Positions 11,401 through 22,282 of a stretch of 64,000 bases of DNA are shown piece after piece. The stretch covers positions 2,795,640 to 2,859,639 of the forward strand of contig KV748181.1 in NCBI GenBank assembly GCA_001692895.1, read 5' to 3'. The first letter of the stretch is position 1, and every line of letters begins with the position of its first letter. The translations under genes were made by a program, and so were the position numbers. Source of the stretch: Cenococcum geophilum 1.58 (taxonomy: Eukaryota > Ascomycota > Dothideomycetes > Gloniales > Gloniaceae). The notes beneath the pieces were generated by a model. It did not search any database. It saw nothing but the letters and a program-made list of their open reading frames with translations, and was not told where the DNA came from.

Positions 11401-12388
11401 CTACCAAGGAATCTTCCCGAAGGTTGCTACGCTCCCGCCTAGCGTACAACACTGTATCTGGATGATCCCGGTACCGATTGTTTATCCTCGCTTGGAATCC
11501 GTAGAACACCTTGCCAGCACTATGGCTACAGGAAAGAAAGCCGTTACAGGTACTTTCAATGTGCTTGGTAAAGTTACAAGTTCCGTTGCAGGCGTAGTTG
11601 GGGCGAAGAGCGTGGTTGGCGAAGGTTTTAATTCGGTCAAGAAAGCTGTTGGAAAGTCTGGTCTCATGAGTGGAATTCTAAGCCCGTTTGGTGAGATTGA
11701 TATGCTTGACGAATTAAGAGACCAGTGGACGCATGAGTCGAAGGTAAGGCGGTTACTATGTTTGTGGTTATGGATAGAATTCTAATTCGATTGTAGGATT
11801 TGGAACGAACTTACTTTATCAGAACGCTACAAGGTATCGCGCATAACAAATCGCTTCGTATGACGTTCTTCTCTGGTGGTATGTATCTCGAGCTGTTCCT
11901 GGCTTCTCTGGGACTAACACGCTTACTTAGGAGTCGACTGCTGCGGCGCTGGTCTTGTGCACGATCCGTCAAAACCCCAAGATCACAAAACCATGTACCA
12001 GATCATAACATCCTCCGTAGTTAATGCCCCGCCTAGCAACTATGTTCAACGGCTACTTCATAACAACAAAGCTCTATACATTCCGGCAAATGGCCATCGC
12101 AGTACTCACACACCTTCTGATACTAAGGAAGATATGATGGAGATCTTCACTCAAGATGTCAACGGTGCTGCCCGAGAATTAAAGAGGCTCATGGGCAGGA
12201 GAAACTACGTAGCATGTGTGATATACGACCCAGAAATTGTCAACGGTACATTTGGGCAAGCTGTGCCTGGACACGGTGGTGGAAAGCTTAGTCTTGCGGT
12301 GGACTTCATGGTACAGAGCGACGGTCCGTATGCTGCGCCGATGAAGTATGGACCAGTGATTATCCCGAGCCTAGAGTACGGCCGATAG
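8425..12388 (+). CDS. WW-domain, PhoD-like phosphatase fusion protein
   Basis: Five exons: 8425-10486, 10542-11088, 11137-11743, 11797-11878, 11931-12388. Spliced length is 3756 nt, or 1251 residues. An alternative first donor at 10499 would add four codons. Residues 1-520 are disordered and Pro/Gln/Ser-rich, ending in a Gly-Pro tract. A WW domain follows at about 522-558 (LPEGWIAHLDSSSGQYYY, second Trp in TQWEFPKGP). The rest is a PhoD-like metallophosphatase: VFYRYDIDL, LGLGDQIYAD and SLDDHDIFDGFGSYPE, whose Asp/His residues match metal ligands of the family. The second intron splits the DDHD-IFDG motif and splicing restores it. Fungal homologues of this architecture are annotated only as PhoD-like; the substrate is unknown. 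The WW domain could bind proline motifs, including the protein's own N-terminus. Confidence 0.9.
9880..9983 (+). repeat. GGACCN hexanucleotide coding repeat (Gly-Pro)n
   Basis: Roughly fifteen copies of a six-base GGACCA/GGACCG/GGACCT unit encode an alternating Gly-Pro tract with a few Leu, Val or Ser interruptions, immediately before the WW domain. Length in codons is preserved, so variation in copy number would not shift the frame. Confidence 0.85.
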
Positions 12389-13238
12389 ATGCTGGGGTAC
12401 TTCCACGCTCTTTCCAGCGGTTTCTCATTGTAGTTAGCGTAGCATGGCAAGTTCGGAGCGGCGATTACACGTGAATATTTAGCTTTTGTTGGTGCTTCTT
12501 AGGCTGCAGATAGATGTTACAGCAAATTCCATCTACAGTGTAAAATCCTATTGTCCCATTGCTTATTCGAGTGCTGTATTGGACAGATTATATTATCTTT
12601 CCCATGGCAGCTTCCAATAGTGAATGAATTTAGAAAGTGCACACCCTTTGATCGACATACTCCTGCGCCGGTAGCAATCCCAAACCACTCCTGCTGTCTT
12701 AATCCTACTTTGGTTACTATCCTCCTACCCAACACGTTATCCATCCCGCTCTTATCCAAACCCTACAACATGCGACCAAGAAAGGAGCGATGTGAAGAGT
12801 TTACTAGCAAGAGTCTCCAACCCATTTCTAAAGTCCTCACGTTATTGCTTGAATGCTTACTTATTCCTCGCTATAGATCTATGACACTCGTTAAAGACTC
12901 TTGGGTGTTTATCTCATAAATCAGACGCCTCGTGGAGAAAATTTGGGGGAAGAAGGGCACATGCCTACTACCCCCTATAACCGTCCCAATTTTCTACGAA
13001 GCGTCTGAGAGCTTTCAGCCAAATTTTAGGGTAATCAACCACCAGAATCTCAAATCACTGCCAAACTTACCATCCCCCCATTGTCTAATTACTCTAAAAA
13101 TAATACGAGGTAAAAGCTATATTGTAACTTTATTATATAATAAGTTAGATATATTACATTAAACAAATATATTATATCCCCTGTAATTGGGCCATAAATT
13201 ATAAGAAGGGGTAAAAATCAATTTTCGGAACTTACGGT
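12389..13238. other. 3' flank and AT-rich spacer
   Basis: Downstream of the WW-PhoD gene. Base composition falls towards AT from about 13080. Several short open frames lack motifs. Nothing else recognised. Confidence 0.5.
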
Positions 13239-13986
13239 TACAGGCAAAACTCCTTAGTACGATATGGCTTCTGCAGCCGAGGGTACCGTAACATCAACGG
13301 TATCGTTGTATTCAGGTTTTGTATATAAGATACACCAAAAATCAAAATTATAGTATGTATTGTGTATCTACATACGCGAAGCTATAATTGGGCAACTGGT
13401 TCTACCAAAGAAAGAGGTAATCGCCACTTGCTTAGTATTTTAAAACCGTCGGTCTTAAATTTGACAATCGTGCCTTAGAGTTACAATAACCTCTTTATTA
13501 CCAACTTCCTATTATTCCCTATACAGTCGAAGGGTTCGTAAGGCCTCTAGCGCCTCATTAAGCTTAATTTAAGGTTGTTGGGCGTCCTCCTTATCTGTTT
13601 CCGCATCGCAATCGGGTCCAGCGTAGAGCTTTTAGTGGTAGGCGCGTATTTTCTGGCGTTTAAAGTTAGAGAATCCATAACGACGTAGCCTCTTAGAATT
13701 TCGAGACCTACCCATAATTAATAAGGTAGAATTAAGTATAGAGAGTAAGATCTAAGGTTTAATTTAACAGATTTTGATAAAAGTTAATGGCTGAACTTGC
13801 GGTAAGGTAAGGCTAAATCCAGCGAATTAAAACTGGTTATACCGATTTTGGTGGAGGCACCTAACGATATCGTGAAAAGTTAGATTATCGTTAATTACAC
13901 CAAAAAAGGCTTGATCAGGGCGTGTAGATCGTAATACCAATGGTATCGTTATATACCCGGTATCGTACTAAGGAGTTTTGCCTGTA
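13239..13986 (-). mobile_element. Shortened Fot1/pogo-like DNA transposon (MITE-like)
   Basis: The element is 13241-13984 (744 bp), flanked on both sides by the target dinucleotide TA. Its ends are perfect 24-bp inverted repeats beginning CAGGCAAAACTCCTTA. TA duplication plus a CAG-starting TIR fits the Tc1/mariner superfamily, Fot1/pogo group. On the minus strand around 13720-13460 a stop-interrupted frame (EALEALRTLR followed by charged residues) resembles the C-terminal tail of Fot1-type transposases, so this is probably an internally deleted, RIP-mutated copy. No catalytic core remains. Confidence 0.8.
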
Positions 13987-14807
13987 TCCCATGCGCGGTT
14001 GAGGTGCTACGCAAATGTGGCCCGTGCGCGAACATCAAAACATCAACACGCGTCTCTACCAGAGTATCTCTCTGCAAAATACCGCTCTGCATGCGACGAC
14101 CTTGCTGGAAAGAACATCTGGATTGTATTAGGCGACGACAGGGTCAATATATATCAATTTGGAGCTTTATTACCATGATATCGACGTGCAATTACTTAAT
14201 TAAATCTACAGCTTCATTTTGCCAAGGCAAGCCTTGATCCAGACGATCTGGTTGGTTCACTTACCGTAGCACCTTTATCAACGGCGCATGGGATAGCCGA
14301 AATTGCGTTGCTTGTCAAAATTTTGAGTCACAGCTTTCCATTCCACCGTTCCGAAAACCTCACTTTGCAACACTAGCAAATGATACCAATTCTCTCACAA
14401 CCGCTATGCCACCATGTTCTCATACCCAAGGAGACGACATTACTCATTACAGATTAATTTACCTTCTAACTCAAACAAGCCGAGCGGCCCACTCGGCATC
14501 CATGGACAAAAGAAAATCAAGGCGCTTTCAGAACAAAGAACGAACAGATACCAACACCCATCGATTTAAACGAGGCCAAAAATGCGTCCCAATCCATGCC
14601 CCCCGTCATCATGCCTTGCAAGGCATATCCAAAGACGCATTCAGCTCGTTACGGTGACGGAGAAAGTCACGAATATCCCTCATCCCTGATTTCCCGAGAC
14701 GCCAAGACTGGCCCGCTGCCAGCACGAGTTCCACACAAGTCATCCATCCAAAACGAAAAATAGCCGCAAATTGTTCCATGCTGAGACTCCAGCCGCGGAT
14801 GTGTATC
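13987..14807. other. Intergenic, no gene recognised
   Basis: Short open frames only, without motifs. It lies between the DNA transposon and the 3' end of the ArfGAP gene and may include that gene's 3' UTR. Confidence 0.45.
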
Positions 14808-17800
14808 CTACAAGCCTCTCTTACCTTCGATGACGCTGTCAGCATGCGGCTTGACTAACCTCCCGCTCGCGCTGACTCTTTTCTGTAACCTTACTTCTCG
14901 TTCTCGTGAGCGCTCTGCTGGCGTGCTGCCGTTGCCTGCCATGATGTGCGGCAGTGCCGTTAGGGTGTCCCCTGCAGGACTTCCTGGCTGGCCACTAGAC
15001 AATCCTGCTGATCTCTTTCCGGATCTTTGATCGGCTTTTTGCTCAAGATAGAGCTTAGCTGATACGCTTAGCGGGATAGGTGCTGGCTGTGTGGGAAGCT
15101 CGGCACCGTTCTGAAGGAGCATCTCAGCAATTGGAAAAGGCTTCCTTTGAGGTGTTGTGACACCTGGTCCAGCGACACCGGGGGGTCCAACAGGACTAAT
15201 GCTGGCTGATGGAGATGCTGGGTCTGCAGCGGCTAGTGCAAGAAAAACAGCATGGGTACCGCGGGACCTGTCCGTTGAGTTTGGATTAGCCCGCAAGGCG
15301 AGCGCATAGAGAACGTTCTGAATGTCGTTCTTTTTGATTGAGGCAAGGAGTGTTTCTTCAGCAGTGGAATAATGTGAGAGAGTTGGTGAAATAGGTGCTA
15401 CGTAAGCACAATCAGAATATTTTGCTGTAATGAAGTGAAGGCGTTGTTCGCGTGTCGACTGTGGTCCAGGTTTCCACGAGCGATCGAGTTTCGCTTCCCA
15501 TACCATGTTGCTAACGCGGTTTCCAATGATGAGGAGCATTTCGATGATATCTTGGGTGAAGGATGTAGTATCAAGTGTCAACGACCGAACTTTGGAAATA
15601 TGTGTTCCGAGAGAGCGATGGATGCCACTACACTCGATACAAAGCACTATACCGAGATTTATTGATACCCATTCTACTTTACTCTCCGAGTCACAGTCCG
15701 CGCAGACTTTGTTGCCAGCATCAGCGTCACGGACTTGTTGGAGTAATTTTGCCGGATCTTCCCCACTGTTGTCCGTACTTCGATACGAAGGCCTATCACC
15801 CACCGTTGCATGGCGAGCTGGCGTCTTTGAGTTCGTGTTCCCACTGTAAGGGCTCCGATGATTCGATAACGATGGGCTCTTTCCGGTAAGAACAGACGCA
15901 ATATCGCGTCGGGTAGAACCAGGTAACGACTCTGTCGATACCCGTTCATTCATCCCTTTCCCTTCTACAGCGCTCTGAAGGGCGTTGTTCACTGCAGAAA
16001 TCCAAGTTTTCATGTCGTCTTCCGACGTTGCCTGATAAACTCGAGTGAACTGGGGAGTGATGACCTCGAAGCAGAATCGACGTTCGGCATTACGGGCTTC
16101 TCGAACAGAAGCCATGCGAAGGTCAATTGGATCCATATGAAGGTCCAGTTTTTGCTTCCAGTTCGTATACTCAGACAGCTTGCCCTGATCAAGGACAATC
16201 CAGAACCTAGGCTTATTAGAATCAATTTTAAATCAGGGGCAAATAAAACTTACTTATGCCAGGCCTGCTTGTTCAAACCCTTGGGATCAACGTGGCTGCC
16301 TGGTCTACTTAGGGCCCAAAGGAGGCCCTCTTTTCGATACTGCCCTTGGCTCAGTTCTTGTCCTGTGGGTACTGTGTGGTCTTTGTCCTCCAGATCTCTA
16401 ATTCCTTTGAACTTGTTTGCGCTAGGACTAGCGGCCGGGAGAGTTGTTTGGCTTCCAGCTGTATTGGATGGAGACGGGATAGACGCCAATGTGGATGCCG
16501 AAGTATTTGGTGGCGGCGAAGCAACTGTTGGAGGGTTTACTGTGCTCTTGAAGGCCGGTGTGGTGCTTGTAGCGCGAGGGGTTTGGTCGGATTCTGAGAG
16601 TGCAGAAGATCGGGTACTATTTGGATTTGCTGGAGTTGATGGTGGTCCGCCTTGTGAAGCTGGAGGTCCCTCCGGTTCAATATAATTTTTTTGACTCTTT
16701 TCCAAAGCCCGCCTCTTCTCCTCCCTTTCCGTTCTTTGCAACTGGTACTCCTTGTCCGCTTCCTTGACTTCAAAACTCAGAGCTTCGAGTTGCGGGATCA
16801 TTGTCTCTATCTTCTTCGCAGCGTTCAGATAATTCTTTGCTTGTGCATCCGCGTACCGTGTTAAATGAGACAGAACTTCCTGGTCTTTTCGTCCACCATG
16901 GAGATCTTGCATGAAAGATGAATAATCAAATCGTTTAAGCTCAAAGTTGCGGCGCTTGCTTTGATATTTCGAGTCCGTTTCCGCACGTTTCTTTTCCTTG
17001 AGCGAGTCTTGACGCTGCCCAAGGTATCTGCTAACGTATTGATAGTATTCTTTACTCTCATCCTCAAAATCCCTTTTCTTCGACTCTGCTTGTTTGATAT
17101 CGACGTTGTAAAGCTTAGAGATAGGATCAATGATCAACTTTTGAATGTTATTGGAGTTTAGTTTCTCGTAGGTAAGAATTTCTTTAGCAATCTTATCAAA
17201 ATAATGGTCCATAGCAGGTTGTACTGCATTTGCGTTTGATGAAGATGCTTCTCGGAGCGCTTCCATCAACTCCGCTATGGCATTATTGCAGCTGACTTGC
17301 GCCTCGAGAGCAGATTCGGCTCTTTTGAGGACCTTCTTCCATCTTGCTCGCATGTTACCGGTCTTTTGCTCTAGAGACTTCATCGTCGCCCGGAATAGCG
17401 GTCCATCTTCGGTTTGGCTTAGATCTTCACCTGGCCGCTGGCATGACACATCAACTTTGACTGTGTTACTAGTCAAGGTGGTCGCTTGGCTGGTAACTAG
17501 GCCAAGACCATATTCTGGTATAACCTCGATTGTTGGGGACTGCGGTTCGCGATATTCTTTGTAGTCTCCTCCATCAGAATCGCTGACGCGTGATTCTATT
17601 GAGTGAGCAGAAGGAACCCTCAGCCTCGGAGGCACGCCGAGTTCTAATCTAGGAGATGGTGATTTTGGACTAGTAATATTGCGTTGGGAGCCTGCACAAT
17701 GTCAGCTGCCGCTACCGTGGAGGATGCTCGTGCGCATTACTTTGAACCCAGAAAGAGAAACTTGCTAACGTGTCCAGCCGATGCGCACGCTGGTCATACT

Positions 17801-18567
17801 CCACAAACTATAGTCACATGTCAGCACCGCCACAAATACGACAGCATTGAGGTAACCTACACTACAGCTGGTGCGCCACCCTCCACCTCTGTCCTCCATT
17901 GTCTTTGGGGCCTTCCATCTCCACGACCACTGGAACTGCACTGAAGGGCTACCCCCAGTCGAGTAGTCACCGACCAATTCCACATTGGGATTTTTATGGA
18001 GATTTGGGTTTGCGTGGAACTCTCTCGTAACCAGGTTGTCCAGTTCCTTTGTACTCGAGGCAAACACAAAGGTCAGACCGTTTATTGTAGTGTCTGCTGG
18101 TCCGTTCGGCGTGATTGTGGATGTATTATTCACATTATATATTGAAGGAGGCCCTTGGCTTTGTCGCGCAATAAATGTGAAGTTGAACGTCAGTTCATCG
18201 TCACTTGACAAGCGGAGAAGGAAGTTTGGTGGCGCAGACGAAGTACTGCTTTCCGGGTCCTGCAGGCCTATTATTAAAAAACGTATCCTCCGCGGGAAAC
18301 ATTCTGGACCAACCTGAACATATTCTACCACACTTTCATCGCCCACGTCTCTTTTCGCAGTGTATCTAGAAGCTGGGAATGCATTCGGTGATATATTGAG
18401 TAATATGCGGTTGCGGGAATTTGTGATAGTGAGAGCTGCAACGGAGACTGTATTCAGGTTAGCTATTTTCTAGGAAACCAGATAGAGGTCGTTTCAAACT
18501 CACAGCGAGTCTGGTCTCTCAAATAGAGAACATCTCCATCCCCGGGCTTGCTGTTGACAACACCCAT
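14808..18567 (-). CDS. csx2: Csx2-type BAR-PH-ArfGAP protein
   Basis: Arf GTPase-activating protein acting on membrane traffic. Five exons: 18567-18504, 18447-17861, 17807-17741, 17691-16254, 16206-14808. The total is 3555 nt, or 1184 residues. The tiny first exon encodes MGVVNSKPGDGDVLYLRDQT. An uncharacterised N-terminal region of about 240 residues precedes a coiled BAR domain (about 335-575). A PH domain follows at about 690-800 (RKEGLLWALS, HKFWIVLD, split by an intron). The ArfGAP zinc finger starts near 887 (CADC, then CIECSGIHRSLGTH) with C-x2-C-x17-C-x2-C spacing, and the Arg of IHR is the catalytic finger. A weak ankyrin-like region follows. The stop at 14808 lies just after an in-frame GTAAGA at the last codons, so a further 3' exon is possible. 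It is divergent with atp11. Confidence 0.92.
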
Positions 18568-19387
18568 ACCAATCAAGAATGCCTAGCCAGCTTGACGATG
18601 AAAGGGTGGAGTTTCGTTGCGAGGCTCAAGTCGCGGGCGAAGGTCCAGATAGGCGCAGGAACATGCCTGTCCGTCGAAGGATGTCGGAGAGTAGTGTGGA
18701 CCGGAACCAAGTGCGGGTTAATTTATATGATCCTTGTATGCGGAGCTTAATAGCGGAGAAATACGTCTACAACTACTCGAGGAGGTTCGCGTTGATGTGT
18801 TTATTGGGTATACCGGATAAATAATGCCGTCCAGTAGAAAATTGAGAGTTGGGGGCGAAGATTTGGAGGGAGCCTACTTATGAAGCTCCCAGTGGTAGTG
18901 GGCAAGTCAGATGGGGGACTACACGGGAAGCGTCGCAAAGAGGCGAGGAGGGGAGGCACGAGCAACGCGAAAGGCATCAGAAATAGACTGCGGATGACCA
19001 GGCACAGTTCCTGCCTTGTAAGCCTCATCTTTAATAACAACGCAGCCATCTGCATCTTCCTCTGACGGGCATGCTCCCATAACTGTAGGCATCTACTTAG
19101 CACCAGTTTTGTGGAGCCCTCTGTAACTGCCCAAACCGGCGGCAGTCCGCTAAATTGCATTGCGACCAATCATCCGCCAACGGTTGCGCTCGGGCAGTGC
19201 CTGTTGATGGCGGCATAAGTGGCATGTTGCGAGGGGCGGGAGGAGCTGCTTCTTCGAGATCGCCGAGCGTGCCTAGATATGCCCATGAGGTGTGGCTCAG
19301 GTACCGAGACGCTCCAGAGGTTCCATCCATCCTTTTTCGGAGATGCGTGAGACTCTCCGAGGCCAACCTCCACTAACTCTCACCACC
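18568..19387. promoter_or_regulatory. Shared upstream region of csx2-like and atp11
   Basis: About 820 bp between two divergent start codons. It holds both promoters. No diagnostic TATA or other named motif was identified with confidence. Confidence 0.45.
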
Positions 19388-20412
19388 ATGGCCTCCATCC
19401 GCACACCTGCAATCCGCCATTGCCTCCGTCAGCCTCTCCCCAACTTCCGTACCTGTCAGCGGAGATGGGCTCAGGTGCAAGACGTGCGCTTCCTCGCTAC
19501 ACACGGCACCCAGGAACGCATCTTAGCCAAGTACCGTGAGAAGCTTGACCGCAAAGCCAAAGAGTAAGCACGAACAGCGCCGGTGACTGCCACCTGATCC
19601 TTTCCCTACACCTGGTATCTAACAATTAGCCGCATAGGAAGGGTCTGAACGACATCTCAGAGCTCAAAGAAGTCTACAAAGAGAAAATCGAGAGCTTGCA
19701 CAAAGAAGCAGCAGTCCCGGGCGCCACCGCTCCTCTACAATCAAAATCCGAACCTTCCGTATCGACATCGCCGTTCCCGGCACCACCTCCACCTCCCGCA
19801 CCAGCTGCAAACTTCGCAAAACCAGCCCCAGCCATACCACCCGTTCCCCCGGGAATCAAAACTCTCTCCTCCTACATCGACATCCCCAAGACCCTCACCC
19901 TCCCCCAGAAAGAAATCGAATACATATGGCGGCTGCGGCACTCCTCCAACCCGCTCTCTCTCAGTGCGGTCCTTACAACTTCTACATGGAGCACTATCTC
20001 ACAAACCGCGTTTAAACACCCGCAGTTTATCCTACCCCTCCCCCGGGAGGGTCAGGGTGCCGAAATTCACTTCTTGCAATGGACCTTCCCGGCCAAAGAC
20101 ACTGCGACGGTGCTATTCACACATTTAGCAGAATATAAGCTGCGCGGGGAGTTCAGCAGTCCGCACACAACAGTGACGTTCCACCAAGAGCTTGCGGAGC
20201 CGAAGGGGTTGGTACTGGGGCAGGGAACTGTAGTGGAAGGGCAGGGAGTGGGTGTGGATGAAGCCAAGTGGTTATTAATGTGTTTGCAGAAGTTTTACGG
20301 GTTGCAGGCCGAGGAGCGGGTTGAGAGGAAGAAGCTGTTAGAACAGTTTAGCCGCGGAGATGGTGGCTTCAAGGTTGAAGAATTGTTAGAAGAAGCGGAG
20401 AAGATTGTGTAG
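19388..20412 (+). CDS. atp11: Mitochondrial F1-ATPase assembly factor Atp11
   Basis: Chaperone that binds the F1 beta subunit during ATP synthase assembly in the mitochondrial matrix. Exons are 19388-19563 and 19638-20412, 951 nt, 316 residues. The intron has donor GTAAGC, branch CTAAC and acceptor CATAG. The N-terminus (MASIRTPAIRHCLRQPLPNF) is Arg-rich and free of acidic residues, as expected for a mitochondrial presequence. A proline-rich linker (SPFPAPPPPPAPA) precedes the conserved Atp11 domain from about residue 130 (KTLSSYIDIPKTLTLPQKEI, WRLRH, HFLQWTF). The start ATG has a good context (CCACCATGG). Length fits the family. Confidence 0.93.
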
Positions 20413-20452
20413 ACATACATGTGGCATTTTTAGGCGTTTAGAAAAGGTAAAA

Positions 20453-20504
20453 TGCCTCTCGCTAAAATCACATGCTGTAGATGCCTAATAAATAACTTTT
20501 GTAT
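20453..20504 (+). repeat. 52-bp dispersed repeat, copy 1
   Basis: A 52-bp block starting TGCCTCTCGCTAAAATCACA recurs at 24528-24579 with about five differences. It lies 40 bp after the atp11 stop codon and ends exactly where the tRNA-like sequence begins. Confidence 0.75.
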
Positions 20505-20597
20505 CCCCGGTGGTCTAGTGGTGAGATTACCAGGTGCACTACGGTCGGCATGGGCACCCGACCGGTTCGTGCGTAGCTTCGAATCCTACAGGGGTTA
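20503..20597 (+). tRNA. tRNA-like sequence (isotype not assigned)
   Basis: A perfect pol III A box (TGGTCTAGTGG) forms a D arm. A near-perfect B box (CTTCGAATCC) sits in a 7-nt T loop flanked by GTAGC/CCTAC. The 3' acceptor AGGGGTT pairs five of seven bases with ATCCCCG at the 5' end. The middle is too long for a simple anticodon arm and contains a stable CGGTCGG/CCGACCG hairpin. It could be an intron-containing tRNA, a decayed tRNA or the head of a SINE. Mismatches in acceptor and T stems argue for decay. Confidence 0.4.
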
Positions 20598-20878
20598 CCA
20601 CATTTCTCGCGGAAGATAGAAAGGCTCTCTTAGGGGTCCTGGGGTTTTTCTTGGGTTTTTCCTTAGGATGGATAGTCGTCTTAGAGGGGGGTGGGAGTCC
20701 CATGGTGAGCGTAAGCTTCTGGTCTCGGTGGCGCTATCTTCGGTGAATATCACCCATTAGAGAGGTGTTCCTGTGTAAAAATTAACATCTATCTACCGGC
20801 CTCTTAGAGGTCGGCGCCATAGCTATTCGGCTGCACGCGCCAGTACTGTACGTAGTATAATACAAATCGGATATATTA
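20598..20878. other. Spacer, nothing recognised
   Basis: Between the tRNA-like sequence and the pogo-like relic. It contains a G/T-rich run and an inverted GGCCTCT/AGAGGTC stretch near 20800. No gene. Confidence 0.4.
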
Positions 20879-21387
20879 CAGTAAAATCTCTTTAATACGA
20901 TACCGTTTATTGGGCCGAGCTTATCGTAATATCAATAGAGAGGTTTCGATGGAACGACATATTCGTTCGATATGATCGACGTACCAAATATTTAGCGCTT
21001 ACTTGACGTCAACTGAGTTTTGCTCGAGCTAGTAGACCGCCTCCCTTTTTAGGCTAATTAATTTCCCAAAGTAGAATACTGCTACCTCCGAGCTTTGCAC
21101 ATCAACTTTTTGACCTACTTTTCCACACCTTAACTCCATAAATTCTATCACTATATAACAGCTATGCCCTCTAAACCTCGTGCACTAGATGCAGAAGACC
21201 GTCTATAAGTTGCTTTAACGGCCTAGTAAACTGGCGGCCTCTATCGCAGCCTAGAAGCCTACGCGAACACCCATACAGGGCGAAGAAGGCCTTAGACGCT
21301 GCCGCCAAGGCTGCTCGCCGGAAGAACTCTACTAAGACCCAATTAGCGGCTATTGAAGCGGCCGAGACGCTCCGGAAGCAGGCAGAG

Positions 21388-21768
21388 GAAGCTCTGCACG
21401 AAGCTCTGCGTACGGAGGCTCTGCACGAAGCTCTGCACGAAGCTCTGCACGAAGCTCTACACGAAGCTCTGCACGAAGCTCTGCATACGGAGGCTCTGCA
21501 TAACGGCTCTGCGTATGACGGTTCTGCGTACGACGGCTCTACTACGGAGGCTCTATATAAAAGCTTTGTGCAGGGCTTCGTGTAGAGCTTCGTGCAGAGC
21601 CTCCGTCGCAGAGCTTCATGCAGAGCTTCGTGCAGAGCTTCGCGCAGAGCCTCCGCAGAGCTTCATGCAGAGCTTCGCGCAGAGCTTCGTGCAGAGCCTC
21701 CGCAGAGCTTCGTGCAGAGCTTCGTGCAGAGCTTCGTGCAGAGCTTCGTGTAGAGCTTCCGCAGAGCT
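21388..21768 (+). repeat. Two inverted 12-bp minisatellite arrays
   Basis: Units of GAAGCTCTGCAC (encoding EALH) run head to tail over about 21388-21505. After about 60 bp the reverse complement GTGCAGAGCTTC repeats over about 21563-21768, with GCCTCCG variants in both halves. Together they could form one very long hairpin. Confidence 0.85.
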
Positions 21769-22009
21769 ATGGCGATTGAGGCCAAATTCACCAGCCAATC
21801 GAGCCCTAAAACACTGGAAATCGACTTTAGATAGATTTATAAGTATATATTTATTGCTTCAAGACTCCTTACTAACGATGCAATGATTTGTGATGGTTTT
21901 TACTAGTTATTTGCCACCAAATCGGCATTTGGCGAATTTTGGTGTTCAAATCGTGCAAAACTCAGGGCTCGTGCAAAACCCCGTGTACCACGTTATCGGT
22001 TTATTATTT

Positions 22010-22282
22010 TTAGGGGTTATACAGATCATTTGACGAGTACCAAAAATAGATCCTGTTCCTCACCAAAATCTTCTTCACTTCCGCTCGAATTCGGTGAATC
22101 GTCGCGATGTACCAGTCCTCTATACGAGCTTCGCTCCAAATAGCCTTATTGACGGTTTTGTGGATAAAATCGGGTAGTAACGAAGGTTGGCTTGACGCGG
22201 CCGAGGCGGCGCTGTGCGCGCGACGCAGCTGCTTTACTATATCAATGGTAGATTCGACATCACGTATAGGATCAAAAGACAT
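22010..22282 (-). CDS. Short hypothetical ORF inside pogo-like relic
   Basis: An ATG-started frame of 90 residues beginning MSFDPIRDVESTIDIVKQLR, with a hydrophilic helical character and no recognised family. It lies in reverse orientation to the transposase-like frame, in the right half of the relic. It is less damaged than its surroundings. It could be part of a second nested element or chance. Confidence 0.25.
   Translation of the reverse strand: MSFDPIRDVESTIDIVKQLRRAHSAASAASSQPSLLPDFIHKTVNKAIWSEARIEDWYIATIHRIRAEVKKILVRNRIYFWYSSNDLYNP

Noticed and set aside
14406-14657. 83-codon frame upstream of the ArfGAP 3' end
   Set aside because: No conserved features; lies in a region without other coding evidence.
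20641-20746. Open frame downstream of the tRNA-like sequence (LGVLGFFLGFSLGWIVVLEG)
   Set aside because: Hydrophobic run arises from a G/T-rich stretch; no homology or gene signals.
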